Notes under the pieces: model-generated
What the model saw: the letters and a program-made list of their open reading frames with translations, nothing else
Told to the model about the DNA's origin: nothing
The model's database searches: none
Position numbers and translations under genes: made by a program
In this document: piece after piece, positions 1 through 9,743 of the stretch
Position numbering within the stretch: the first letter of the stretch is position 1
Layout of the letters: every line of letters starts with the position of its first letter
Assembly (NCBI GenBank): GCA_039809345.1
Contig: JBDHUW010000008.1
Location: 1 to 45,419 of the forward strand
Direction of reading: 5' to 3'
Source: JBDHUW01 sp039809345
Lineage (GTDB): Bacteria; Patescibacteriota; Gracilibacteria; Absconditabacterales; Absconditicoccaceae
DNA length: 45,419 bases

Positions 1-87
1 CCAAGAAAATCCCTAGGCTATAAAACTCCTACTCAAGTTCTCTTTCCCAACTGTGCGGTTTTGAAATAGAATTCACACAGGATGGTA

Positions 88-115
88 TTGACATAAGGTG
101 TTTAAAATTTATAAT
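88..115 (+). promoter_or_regulatory. Consensus sigma70-type promoter
   Basis: TTGACA at 88-93 and TATAAT at 110-115 are both perfect consensus hexamers, 16 bp apart. A transcript would start near 122. This puts the upstream GTG at 98 before the transcript start and supports the ATG at 140 as the start of the next gene. Confidence 0.75.
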
Positions 116-139
116 GGCATAAACCAAAAACAAAACTAT

Positions 140-682
140 ATGAAAATTAGAAAAATTAAGGACTCCGAGCTTAAAAAAGCAGTAAAAATCGTAGCCCGGA
201 TAATGCGAGCCCATAAAAGGTCAAAGCGCCAGCCGGAAGAAAGCTGCAGAGTCAGTGTCAATATAAAAGTATCTATAGAGATACGAAACTCAAAGCAAAA
301 ACCGAAAAAGTCAGACAAACAGAGGTCCTTTTTAAACAGAGGGCAAAAAAACTACCTAGCACGAGTTCAAAGAGAGTTGAATAAAATCAACGATTCCCAG
401 CTTATGAAATTCATTCGACACAATGTAACACAAGAGGAAATGGAAAGCGCCACTTTAGCTATGGCAGATGAAGCAAGCTTCATGAAGTATCATAAACGCC
501 TTCCAAAGAGGAAAGAAATAAAATACACAGCAATACTGCTGTGGCACAAAAAAAAACTAACTCTACTAAAAAAGTTTAGTGAATTAAAAAAGCATAAGGA
601 GCTGCTAGGTAGAGCACTAATCTTATTGCCACTAAACAATAAGACGCTACATGAATTCAAAATGCAACAGGAAGACAGATAA
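140..682 (+). CDS. Hypothetical basic protein, 180 aa
   Basis: I do not recognise this protein. It is very rich in lysine and arginine, mostly predicted helical, with no signal peptide or membrane segment. A Lys/Arg-dense N-terminal third (residues 1-75) is followed by a helical part. It has very few glycines and none of them is UGA-coded, unlike most genes here. The frame is open upstream to 17, with a GTG at 98, but the consensus promoter at 88-115 makes ATG 140 the better start. There is no ribosome binding site. A hairpin at 691-714 closes the unit. The high charge suggests nucleic-acid binding, but that is inference only. Confidence 0.6.
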   Translation: MKIRKIKDSELKKAVKIVARIMRAHKRSKRQPEESCRVSVNIKVSIEIRNSKQKPKKSDKQRSFLNRGQKNYLARVQRELNKINDSQLMKFIRHNVTQEEMESATLAMADEASFMKYHKRLPKRKEIKYTAILLWHKKKLTLLKKFSELKKHKELLGRALILLPLNNKTLHEFKMQQEDR

Positions 683-690
683 ATGATTTC

Positions 691-714
691 AAAGGCTAGG
701 TATACCTGGCCTTT
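691..714 (+). terminator. Hairpin after the 140-682 gene
   Basis: A 10-bp stem (AAAGGCTAGG paired with CCTGGCCTTT, one G-T pair) closes a TATA tetraloop 8 nt after the stop codon. It is followed by an AT-rich stretch without a clean T-run, so termination is probable but not certain. Confidence 0.5.
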
Positions 715-738
715 GCTATTATATTATATAAATAGTAG

Positions 739-1758
739 ATGGATACTAAACTTCAAAAAACATTATCGGAATTAGATAGTAAAGATAGAGCTTTCTTAGT
801 TTCAAATTTACCGATTATAAAGGACAATATTAATGATCTAATATCTACAGAATTATATTGAGTAATCTATGATAATGAGTTTAATAAAGTAACTACATAT
901 GCACTTCATCACTATGCGATACAAAATATTAAAACAAGACGTTATAAATCAAGTGAGTTGTTAGACGTACTTCTCTATTCATTATCACCTGAAAGCATTA
1001 TAAACAGACTGAAGTGAAGTCCATGAGTACTACTAGAATATATTTTAATAGATTTTTGTAAAAGAGAAAAAAAACCACTCCACCCCACTATAAAAATATA
1101 TGATCACTTTAGAGGGACACCGGAACTAGATGAAATCTACAAGATAGATTTTTTATCCAATTTAAGTATTTTAGATAACAACCTTAATGTAGGCATTCAG
1201 CTAACCGCATCTACAAAATATCAAAAAAGCTATCAAGATTCACTACTAAAAGATAATAATACAGTAGGGAACAAAAAAGCTCGGGCGCACAAAATATCAA
1301 ATGAATTACCTTCTAGAAATACATGTCGAAAACCGCATACAGAAAAAAAATACACACCAGATATGACTTGATACGTAGTAATTAGCTGATGAATAAGTGA
1401 ATATATAAATGGTTGAATAAATATATTATTAAACGCATATAACAAATGGGAAGATTGTGGCTATCCACAGTGATGACCTACAAGATTTATTGAAAAGAAT
1501 CGAATTATAGTATTCAAAGATATAGTAGAGTGTTACAATAAATCTCTAATACTACTATGAGAGCATATTATTTGTACGTCCGGTTGAATAAATAAAAAAA
1601 ATGTACATGTAGGGGAAAAGGTCACTTATTTTGAAACCTACATTCCTTGACTAGATGAACTGCGTTATGACTTTTTTTATAATAATTGAGAGAATCCTCA
1701 AGCACTAGTCTCAATTAGTTATTTTTTGAATAAGAATGTATTAGATATCAATCCTTAG
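739..1758 (+). CDS. Hypothetical protein, 339 aa (UGA = Gly)
   Basis: The frame is open for 339 codons only if UGA is sense. Several glycine positions, including Gly-Gly pairs around residues 213-230, are UGA. I do not recognise the family. The N-terminal 120 residues look helical, with a YALHHYAIQN segment. The C-terminal half contains two similar Gly-Gly-Ile stretches (SGGISEY and SGGINKK) and ends in a hydrophobic strand-rich part. No signal peptide or membrane helix is apparent. It follows the hairpin at 691-714, with AT-rich sequence that could hold its own promoter. Its last 44 bases overlap the 3' end of cysS on the other strand. Confidence 0.6.
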
Positions 1759-3226
1759 AATCCTCCACTACCCATCACTTTCACAGCAACTCTTTTCTCA
1801 ATTCATCAGCCAATGCAAAATCCTTATTTTGCTTTGCATCTCGACGTGCTTGTGCAAGTTGTTTGATATCATCAGGTATTTCTACATCAGGCTTTTCTAC
1901 TAGTTCTATCACTCACTCATAAAGTCAAATTTTCAAGACGGTCGCATCGATATGTAAAATTACTTTCAAGACTTCATCGTTTATATTTCATACAGCTTTT
2001 TGAATAGAAGCCAAAAATGAAGGAGTATCTAAATCATCCAATAAACTGCTAATCAACTGGTTGTACAAGATATCACTGATATCTTCTTGTGGCACATCGT
2101 AAAAATGTACAATGCGCTCCCCTACATAATTGTACAATTTCTTGATAAGATTATGTCTTGTTGTTTTGGCAGCCTCCAATGCTTCCCACGAAAAATCCAA
2201 GAAACTGCGATATTGTGCAGTGAAAAACAGATATCTAATATCCAAAGCTGAATATCCTTTGGCTATGAGTCATGGGATACTCAAATCATCTCATGCAGAT
2301 TTAGAAACTTTTGCACCATTGATATTCAAGAATTGTCAGTGTAATCGATAGTTTACCCATTTTTCTCAATGACAAAAGCTACATTCAGACTGAGCAATTT
2401 CATCACTATGATGTACTGCAATATGATCTACTCATCATGTATGAATATCAAAATGGTCTCAGAGAAGTGCTCTACTCATTGCACTACATTCAATATGCCA
2501 TCAAGGAAACCCACGAGTAGCTATTTCTTCATGTGATAGTCCACTGCGATTATGGTCATCCAAAAGTAACCCACTGCGAGGGCCATCAAACAGTCGTTCC
2601 ATTTGTCTGGTTTCTCCTGCAGGAGAGAATTTCCACAATGCAAAATCAGTAGGATTCATTTTTCACTCATCCTCCACTCTAATTCATGATTCCAGTCATG
2701 CTAAATGTTCCTTATAATGCTTTCAAAGGAGCTTACCATAGTCAGAAACTTTGCCTGTATTCATATATATTCAGTCTTGTGGGATTATATACGTATATCA
2801 TTTTTCTTGTAGATCCTTCACGATATCTATTTGCTCTTTGATATAATCTGTGGCTCTTGGATGCGCATCAAACTGTATGCGCAAATCTTTCAAGTACTGC
2901 ATGAAATTATTCTCGTACTTTCTTGCGATATCCCACGCGCTCACTCATTCACGCTTCGATCATTTCTCCATCTTGTCCTCGCCATGGTCACCATCATCGG
3001 TCAAATGGCCGACATCAGTGATATTCATCACATGCATTGTCTTGTATCACAAAACGTTTCTACATACATCCCCAAGCAATCATCGATTAGTAAATGAACG
3101 AAGATTTCAAATATGCGGATCTGAATATACGGTTGGTCCACATGAATATATTTTTATCTCTCCAAGCACGAGTGGGATAAAGAGTTCCTTGCTGCGAGTG
3201 AGTGTATTGTATAAATATAATTCCAT
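1715..3226 (-). CDS. cysS: Cysteinyl-tRNA synthetase
   Basis: This class I synthetase charges tRNA-Cys with cysteine in the cytoplasm. The N-terminus has the family pattern LYNTLTR followed by SCGPTVYSDPHIGN, giving the zinc cysteine (Cys29) and the HIGH signature at residues 38-41. A GWHIEC zinc-ligand segment lies in the middle. The KMSKS loop reads KVSKS at residues 306-310. The C-terminus has the usual helical anticodon-binding region and ends with the WVVEDS element. Length is 503 aa, against about 460 usual, with a short C-terminal tail that overlaps the convergent gene 739-1758. It is last in a minus-strand run, 20 nt after the preceding small membrane protein. Several conserved glycines are UGA. 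Confidence 0.96.
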
Positions 3227-3246
3227 AATGTTTGTAGCATAATAAA

Positions 3247-3675
3247 CTATTTCTTTTCACCTAGCTTGCATACATCTTGCATTTCTGAATACACTTGTGA
3301 TGCAAATGAACTATAACTCAAATATTGAGTAGAAAACTCAGTCGATGAGATAGTTTCTAGCAAGTGGATTCTCTGGCGAAGATCATCAAGTGAAACTGAA
3401 ATATTACATTTAGATTGATCTAAATAAGACAAAAGTTCCTTGTAACTCCTCAGCATCTCTTGTTGACGAGATATGTCTGATGCCTTTTCACTTCATACGA
3501 AAGAGTGCACAAACTGTGAAATTTTCTGTTTTAGAACCTGTAATCATGAGATGAAGTTAGTTCTTTCAGCTTCATGAGCTTGCACATAGCTATAACTCAT
3601 CCCTAGCAATATAAGACCAATGACAAATTGGAATATATTCCATGTTAATCTCTTAGATAGTTTATTGTTAAACAT
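3247..3675 (-). CDS. Small membrane-anchored protein, 142 aa
   Basis: No family recognised. Residues about 12-30 form one hydrophobic segment after a basic N-terminus (KLSKR), so it is probably a signal anchor with the rest outside the membrane. The remainder is helical and coiled-coil-like with many Gln, Glu and Ser. It has two cysteines, near residues 88 and 136. It lies between a UPF0173 hydrolase (23 nt upstream) and cysS (20 nt downstream) on the same strand, so the three are probably co-transcribed. Two in-frame UGAs are needed to read it in full. Confidence 0.6.
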
Positions 3676-3698
3676 TGTGAATAGAAACAAAATAATAA

Positions 3699-4409
3699 TT
3701 ATGGAGTGTCATCTCACAAAACCACATACTGTCATGGTTTCAATACTTTTGGCACTGTCTTTGTATCACGCATTACCAAGCTTGCCCATGCTATCGGATC
3801 TACCCTAAGTGGCTCCCGAGTATCATAATGAATTGGGAATGCAATAGTTGGTTTGATAAATCAAATTGCTCTTGCTCAATCTTCTATTCACATCGTATAG
3901 ATGTCTCCGATTGGCACACATGCCACGTCGACCTGGTGAAATTCTGACAACATCTTCATGTCATAAGTCAAAGAAGTATCTCACGCATGATAAATTGATT
4001 TCCCCTCTATCGTGATCAAGAGTCATGATGAGATACACTTATACGCCAAGCTATTGTCCAAGATACCTCATCCATGTGGAGCATGAAAAAACTTAATAGT
4101 AGCATCTCCACATTTCACAGTTCATCACAAAGATCATCTGATACACTTTACACCATGCAATGTTTCAAACCAATCTCACAAACCGTACTCACAAACCACA
4201 GGAGACAACGTCTCTCTATGAATAGCAATTGATTCACCCAAATGATCACCATGTCCATGAGTCAAAAATACTCACAGCACATTCTTTTTATAAACGTCAT
4301 CTAGCGTAATATCACACTTTGTATTCCCGTGAATAAACGGGTCAATCAAGTAACTTCCCTTTGATGTTTCGATCTCTACAAATGAGTGTCCATGTCGTAT
4401 AATATGCAT
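3699..4409 (-). CDS. UPF0173 metal-dependent hydrolase (metallo-beta-lactamase fold)
   Basis: This 236-aa protein matches the UPF0173/YtkL family throughout. It has the THGHGDH metal motif near residue 60, a YHAGDT segment supplying the bridging aspartate near residue 145, and the characteristic C-terminal PIGDIYTMG region followed by PIHYDT with a final metal-binding histidine. The family is a compact cytoplasmic metallo-hydrolase with no settled substrate. It lies 33 nt downstream of the S-layer-like gene and 23 nt upstream of a membrane protein gene, so it probably belongs to that transcript. Several Gly residues of the fold are encoded by UGA. Family assignment is confident; substrate is unknown. 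Confidence 0.92.
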
Positions 4410-4442
4410 CAGTGCTTCTAATATACAATTAAAATATCAAGA

Positions 4443-6224
4443 TTATTTTACTTTTTGTATGAGTTCATAATACGGTTGTTGTTGTGAAGGGAGTAACATA
4501 TACGAATATGATTCTGTAGCATATGGCCTCAACACCCCATCAATAATTACTCAATTGCTTACTGTAAACACCGCAGTTCAAATATCCTGTGTCTCATCAA
4601 TCGATACTAATTTGCCATACCGTACATAATCATCAGAAAGATATTTTTGTGTCGCTTGTCTTTGTAATTTATACTGATTACCGAAGAGATCAACTACATA
4701 TTCACTCATGTCACTGCGAGATAACAAAGTAGTATTTACGCTTATGAGCATCTTCATTTCTCATGTGCGGTCTCCTGTTGTAATCGTATCTGGCACAGGA
4801 TAGATTAGTTTATCTGTTTCATAATCATTGTTGAGGTTTCTAATTATCGTATATTTCACTTTGCTATTGTATAAGATCTTTGCTACTTCATACCTAGAGA
4901 TCGGCTTATCAAAGTTTTCTGGAGTAGATGGATCAATCATACCTAGAGCCAAAGCTCTGTCATAATACACTTGCCACCAGTTTGCTCCTGTCTCCACCTG
5001 GTTTCACTCGAGCATTCTTACCAAGATAGTCACAGCCTGAGGTTTTGTGAGTATTCATGTGGGATCAAAAGTATTGTTTGATCATTTGAGAATTTGCAAC
5101 TGGCACGATTGTCTAATATATGGCACCAATGTAGGATCTGCCTTTCAAAGATCATCAAACAGACAGGTATTGTTTGGGTCTGGCTCTGGAGTTCCCTCGA
5201 TAAGCGTATTTCTGAATAACGTAAATATCTTTGCTGCTTCTTGTCTCTGCAACGTATCAAATGGGCGGTAGTTTTCTACTGTATCATACCTTGTCATATC
5301 ATTGTCATGCATCCAATAGATAGCCTCTTGCAATGCTGGATCTGAAACAAGAGATGTTTGAGGTGGAATAGATGGCGTCACTCCAACTGTATTTTCAGTT
5401 GACGTATCTGTCGTGGCATCTCAGTCAGTAGCTGTTTCTTCAGTCACTACACTATTCATTTCTCTTAGTATAGACAATGATCTATAAAGAAACAATGCCG
5501 CCTCGTATCTATTGGTAGTAGTATTAAATGCATTTGCATTTCTTTCCTTTGTCAATCATCGATCTCTGGCTTGTTGATAATACTGGATCCATCGTGGGTC
5601 CCCTGTTTCATCACGCCTTGCTCATTCGATCATTCTCACAAGAGCTGTAACAAATTCTGGCTTTGAAATATTCGCCTTGGGTCTAAATTCACCATTGCTT
5701 CAAAGTAAGATTCAGTATTTACATGCTTTATCTACGAAATCACGAAGAGTGGAATCAAAGTTAGTTTCCTTGAATGAACATGATGAATTCGTAGTGACTG
5801 GTTGCTGCTTGATGATAGACTCTTGCATCACCACAAAAAATTTAGCTGCCTGTTCTCTCGTAAGTGAACCATATGGCTCATATGCTGATGGTACTGAATA
5901 CTTCGTAAGTCAGTTCGCATACATCCAAGCAAGCGCATTTTTGAACTCTTCATCTGCCAAGGGATCTCCATTGGTGACTGGAACAACTTCGGGGGTCACA
6001 AGATTTGACTCTGATTCCTTACTAGTTTCCTCTGAGACAGTCTCATCTACAGGTGTCCCGACAATTACGCCAGTGTTCGATCAAGTTTCTACTATGATAG
6101 TTGATCAAGAAGCATTGAGAATGAGATCTAAAAGCTCATCTACAGTAGGTTCAGCTGCAAATGCTGTTCATACTGATTGCAATATAATAGCACCAAAGAG
6201 AAACTTTACTAAAACCTTTTTCAT
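4443..6224 (-). CDS. Secreted S-layer-homology-like protein, 593 aa
   Basis: A signal peptide (basic MKK start, hydrophobic core, AFA-A cleavage site near residue 23) is followed by an acidic, Ser/Thr-rich linker. Two sets of three SLH-like modules follow, at about residues 88-250 and 293-455. Each module has an Ala-rich helix, a Gly-x-Leu turn and an LTREQAAKF-type second helix. The second set repeats the layout of the first, including the EG...ETG...W linker before module three. The C-terminal 140 residues are strand-rich and unrecognised. SLH modules normally bind secondary cell-wall polymers, so this is probably a surface-layer or wall-anchored protein. It is first in a minus-strand run with its own promoter at 6255-6284. 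Confidence 0.82.
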
Positions 6225-6254
6225 CAAAGAAAAAACAAAGATAAAATATTGTCT

Positions 6255-6284
6255 ATAATCTAAGCAATATACTCTACAAGTCAA
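6255..6284 (-). promoter_or_regulatory. Promoter of the S-layer-like gene
   Basis: On the minus strand, TTGACT (6279-6284) lies 18 bp from GATTAT (6255-6260), about 30 nt before the start codon at 6224. A short inverted repeat TGCTT-N6-AAGCA at 6328-6343, nearer to hrcA, could be an operator for the divergent gene. The rest of the 6225-6395 gap is AT-rich without other recognisable sites. Confidence 0.5.
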
Positions 6285-6395
6285 CCCAAATACACAATAA
6301 CCATTGTACAAAAAAATATATAAAATATGCTTGCATATAAGCACAAAAACTATATCCTATAGGCGATCAGGTATATCTTCATTTTCTCAATACAA

Positions 6396-7079
6396 ATGGC
6401 AAAGAAAAATACGAAATTGCTTTGATTGCTATCTATTGTCATAGATACATATATCAACAAATGAGATCCAGTGTGATCAAAGTTTTTGCACTCTCTTGAA
6501 TTGACTGATTATGCGCCTTCTACATTGAGAAAGTATTTGAATATATTGGAGAAGGAATGATTAGTATATCAGCCTTACAATAGTTCTGGCCGCCTTCCTA
6601 CGGTAGAGTGACTCTCTATGTATATAGATGACATTCTCAGCAAAGAGGAATCGAACTTTGAACTAGCATTTGATATAGACTATGCTCGTCATGGGTTGAG
6701 ATATATCATAGAAACACTCGGGAAGGTAGCAGATTGAGCAGTGGTAGGATTTCTTCGCAACGATGAATACTTTTTCCTCTGAATCAATAATCTCCTGGAA
6801 AATGCACACTTAAGTGATATGGATACAACCAAATATATAGTAAAATATATCGAAGATAAAAAAATAGTTGAAACACTAGATGGGAAGATGATGAAAAAGA
6901 ATCAAGTGTATTATACATTCATGCAAAGCGACCAACACGTGATATCAGCTGTGTATACGAAGATTCACGTAAATGGGTATGACAGCGTGGTATGTATGAT
7001 TGGACCTATGAGAACCGACTACAAGAAAAATGTTGAAGTGTTGAAAAAATTTGTAACCAAATATAATCAATACAATTAA
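6396..7079 (+). CDS. hrcA: Heat-inducible transcription repressor HrcA (short form)
   Basis: HrcA binds CIRCE operators and represses chaperone genes until heat titrates GroEL away. Residues 1-70 form the family winged helix: GDPVGSK, then APSTLRKYLNILEKEGLV, then the wing motif SSGRLPT. The C-terminal IGPMRTDY segment matches the end of the family. At 227 aa it is much shorter than usual (about 340), so the middle dimerisation/GAF-like part is reduced. A CIRCE-like site over the dnaJ promoter at 19736-19762 is its likely target. It is followed 20 nt later by an acidic protein gene; grpE and dnaK are not next to it. Confidence 0.9.
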
Positions 7080-7099
7080 TTATCTCCACCACCACGTAG

Positions 7100-7531
7100 A
7101 TGAATGAAAATGAAAAGATATTAGACAATCCAATCCCCTCAGAGGAAAGCAAAACCGATATTGAAACCAATATCATTTCTCAGATTGAAGAAGAAGAAGC
7201 GATCAAAGAAAGCGATGTCATTATCGATGCATCACAAGCACTGAAAGAAATTGAAAAAGACGTTTTGCCCAATGTCATAGCACAAGAAATCGAACCACAA
7301 CTCTGAGAGATATCAGAAGATATCAAAAAAAATCCTGCTAGAAAAGAAATCAAAAATCAAAAAAATAGCTCACCCAATGCAGACTCAGAGTGAAATGAAA
7401 CATATGAGCAGCAAGCAAACATAGGGAGAGAAAAAAGCAGTACAAACGTTGAAACATATGCGAAAAACATTAGCAACTCTGCAGGGCTTCTGTGATCTCT
7501 TATCAAAAAAATCCTCTGAAATAATAAGTAA
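7100..7531 (+). CDS. Hypothetical acidic protein, 143 aa
   Basis: Not recognised. The first 70 residues are strongly acidic (runs of Glu and Asp, EEEEA near residue 35). The middle is hydrophilic and rich in Asn, Ser and Lys. The last 20 residues form a short amphipathic helix (SAGLLGSLIKKIL). No signal peptide. It occupies the place where grpE often sits after hrcA, and the charged N-terminus is faintly GrpE-like, but none of the GrpE dimer or beta-domain motifs are present, so I do not call it GrpE. Spacing of 20 nt to hrcA and 22 nt to the NUDIX gene suggests one transcript. Confidence 0.55.
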
Positions 7532-7553
7532 AAATATTTTTTAATCCCGCACC

Positions 7554-8036
7554 ATGACCATAATCCAAAGCGCATGAGGAATCATCTACTACATAGACAG
7601 CAAAAATCTGCCTAGATTTCTGATTATCAAAAGACACGCAATGTCTGGTAAGATTGAATGGGTCGCTCCCAAGGGGAAAATTCAAAAAAATGAGACTCCT
7701 CAGCAAGCTGCTCTCCGCGAAGTTTCTGAAGAGGTATGAATATCATCAGACATGTTGGTAATAGAAGCAAGGCTATGAGCAACCAGCCTGAGAAGTAGCG
7801 CAGAAATCAAATGATGAATGGACAAAGATGTGACTTACTTTCTCATGCACTACCATGGAGATCCTGCAAACATACGTGTACAACCGGTAGAATGATACCT
7901 TGGAATTTTCAAATGGGCTACCTTGGAAGAGGTGCTTTGATTGATCTACTACAAAAACATGAGAGAAATATTCTCACAAGCGCATTTTGCTATCGAACAA
8001 CAAAAAGTAAAAAAACAATTTCTCAATACGATTTAA
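7554..8036 (+). CDS. NUDIX hydrolase
   Basis: A 160-aa single-domain NUDIX protein that would hydrolyse a nucleoside-diphosphate-linked substrate. The Nudix box is clear: a glycine, a glutamate five residues later, then REVSEEVG with the metal-binding glutamates, around residues 42-64. It is preceded by WVAPKGKI, as in diadenosine-polyphosphate and (d)NTP hydrolases of this family. Its N-terminus (QSAGGIIYY) also fits, with glycines encoded by UGA. Exact substrate cannot be told from sequence. It lies between the acidic protein and ruvB on the same strand. Confidence 0.9.
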
Positions 8037-8100
8037 TATTTTCTCTTGTATACGAAGGAAGCATAATTATATATGGTACGTGTTTACCTCATATAAACCT

Positions 8101-9051
8101 ATGGAAGTTAAAAAAATAGATATCAGCCACCAAGCCGAAAGTCCAAAGCAATGAACCTCACATAGACCAGTAGGATTCAACGATTTCGTATGACAAGATG
8201 ACATAGTAAGTATGGTGAAAACAGCCATAGCTTCAGCACAACGCAGTTCTCATACCCTATGACATCTACTTTTTTCGTGAAATAGTGGATTTGGGAAAAC
8301 GACACTTGCACATATCATAGCCAATGAAATGAATGTAAATATCAAGGTAGTGACTGGATATGCAATCTCAAAACCATCAGAACTAATCTCGATTCTCAAT
8401 AATTTACAAGAAGGAGATATCCTTTTTATAGATGAAATACACCGTCTCAAGCCAACTATCGAAGAAGTCCTCTACATCGCAATGGAAGATCGAGTGATAG
8501 ATTTTGTGATGCCAGAGTGATGAAGTATGCGCTTACCTATCAATAAGTTCACACTCATCGGTGCAACGACAAAATTAGAGTCTCTCTCTTCCCCACTCAA
8601 AAACAGATTTATCTATAAGTTTCATTTTCAAGAATACACTCCAAGCGAAATCAATATGATAGTCCGCAAATATCTACAGCAATACAATATAGTAGCTGAC
8701 ACATTTATCGTAGAAAAAGTAGCGACCAAAGTAGAACACACACCTAGAGAGATTCACAATATCTGCGTAAAGATTAGGGATTATCTCATCGCACAAGACA
8801 TGATAGATCTAGCGATATGCGAAAACGACCGAGCTGTCTTCGAACAACGACTGAATATAGATGAATGATGAATCACTCCTCTGCACAAAAAATACATGGA
8901 TATTCTCTCTCAATATGATGATGCCGTTTGAGTGAAAACCCTAGCAGCCAAACTCTGAATGAATGAAAAAGCGTTGGAAACAGATATAGAGCCCCTGTTG
9001 TTGAAATTGGGGAAGATTGAGAAGACAACGAGGGGAAGGGTGTTGAAGTAA
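8101..9051 (+). CDS. ruvB: Holliday junction branch-migration ATPase RuvB
   Basis: RuvB is the AAA+ motor that drives RuvA-bound Holliday junctions in recombinational repair. The N-terminal RPVGFNDFVGQDD box matches the family. Walker A is GNSGFGKT (residues 60-67) and Walker B is FIDEIH (residues 109-114). A sensor-1/arginine-finger region TLIGATT...KNRF follows, then the C-terminal winged helix ending TTRGRVLK. Length is 316 aa, slightly under the usual 330-340 because both termini are trimmed. It begins 64 nt after the NUDIX gene. No ruvA or ruvC is nearby. In-frame UGAs sit at conserved glycines. Confidence 0.95.
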
Positions 9052-9331
9052 GAATACTATCCAAACAAATCACTATGTGTTCATATGTATGCCAATGTAA
9101 TAATTTTTAATTTATCGTTTTTCTTGTAAATAAGTAACAAGTCAGGTAACAAATGGCACTCTCTGTAAGATGACAACTTTCATTGGAGTTGATGATCTCT
9201 ATATATTGAAGGAGGCGGGTCTCAGGCTATTAAGTGCTCCACAATTTCCAAAAACTTTTTTTGTATCTTTGGTAGTCACAAAAATCATTTTGATTGTTTT
9301 TTGTATGTATGGGTAAATGTAATTTGATACA
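9052..9331. other. Gap after ruvB with only a weak 48-aa ORF
   Basis: No family member, tRNA or clear terminator found. The only open frame of note is on the plus strand, ATG 9170 to TAA 9316 (48 aa, hydrophobic C-terminal half, no UGA codons). It lacks a ribosome binding site or promoter and I cannot support it as a gene. A toxin partner for the neighbouring antitoxin gene was looked for here and not found: the minus strand has dense TTA/CTA stops. Confidence 0.4.
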
Positions 9332-9583
9332 TTAAGCAATCAAATCACGAAGTAAATCTGCAGATTTTTTATACTTCTTTCAAAACTTTTCTGCAAATTC
9401 AACTTCCTCATCCATCTGCTCAAATGATTGTAAACGGGAATAATTCTCGTATTCGGCAGGGCTCATCACATAAAACTGCACCTTATTATTTGCAAGTACA
9501 GCAATGGGGGTCTTAGTTTTCTTGACCCTAGTGGTCACTTGATTGAGTTTCTCTCTAAGATCAGTTACAGATAGTGTATTCAT
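9332..9583 (-). CDS. Phd/YefM-family antitoxin-like protein
   Basis: The 83-aa protein begins NTLSVTDLREKLNQV, then KTKTPIAVLANNKVQFYVMSP. This is the usual Phd/YefM layout: an N-terminal DNA-binding beta-helix fold with a conserved Asn-Asn/Val strand, and an acidic C-terminal tail that would bind a toxin. ATG 9583 gives the family-typical start; 9598 and 9643 are in-frame alternatives. One UGA glycine is read near the end, and the frame then runs to TAA at 9332. No toxin gene lies on either side. The gene is just downstream of the trailer end of the CRISPR array, on the same strand. Confidence 0.75.
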
Positions 9584-9707
9584 GGGGGCATAAAGCATTA
9601 TAAATATCTTATAATATTCTAAGAAATTTATAAGGAATTGCAATGTAAAGTTACAATTACAGCAAAAGGCATTGTTTTTCTATTCTAAAAGAAATATTAC
9701 TACAAGC

Positions 9708-9743
9708 GTGTATAAAAGTAGAAATCTTATATAGGCTATAAAC
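9708..9743 (-). repeat. Degenerate terminal CRISPR repeat (trailer end)
   Basis: The last repeat differs from the consensus at three positions, all inside the last six bases on the minus strand (GTAGAT becomes ATACAC). This destroys the crRNA handle stem. It is followed by no spacer, so no guide is lost. Decay of the oldest, leader-distal repeat independently supports the inferred array direction. Confidence 0.9.

Noticed and set aside
14..26. TAGGCTATAAA match to the CRISPR repeat near the window start
   Set aside because: Only 11 bases, no handle and no second copy; expected by chance at this base composition.
7100..7531. Acidic protein after hrcA as GrpE
   Set aside because: Position is right but none of the GrpE dimer or beta-domain features are present.
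9170..9316. 48-aa plus-strand ORF as a toxin partner for the antitoxin
   Set aside because: Opposite strand to the antitoxin, no promoter, no toxin motif and no family similarity.
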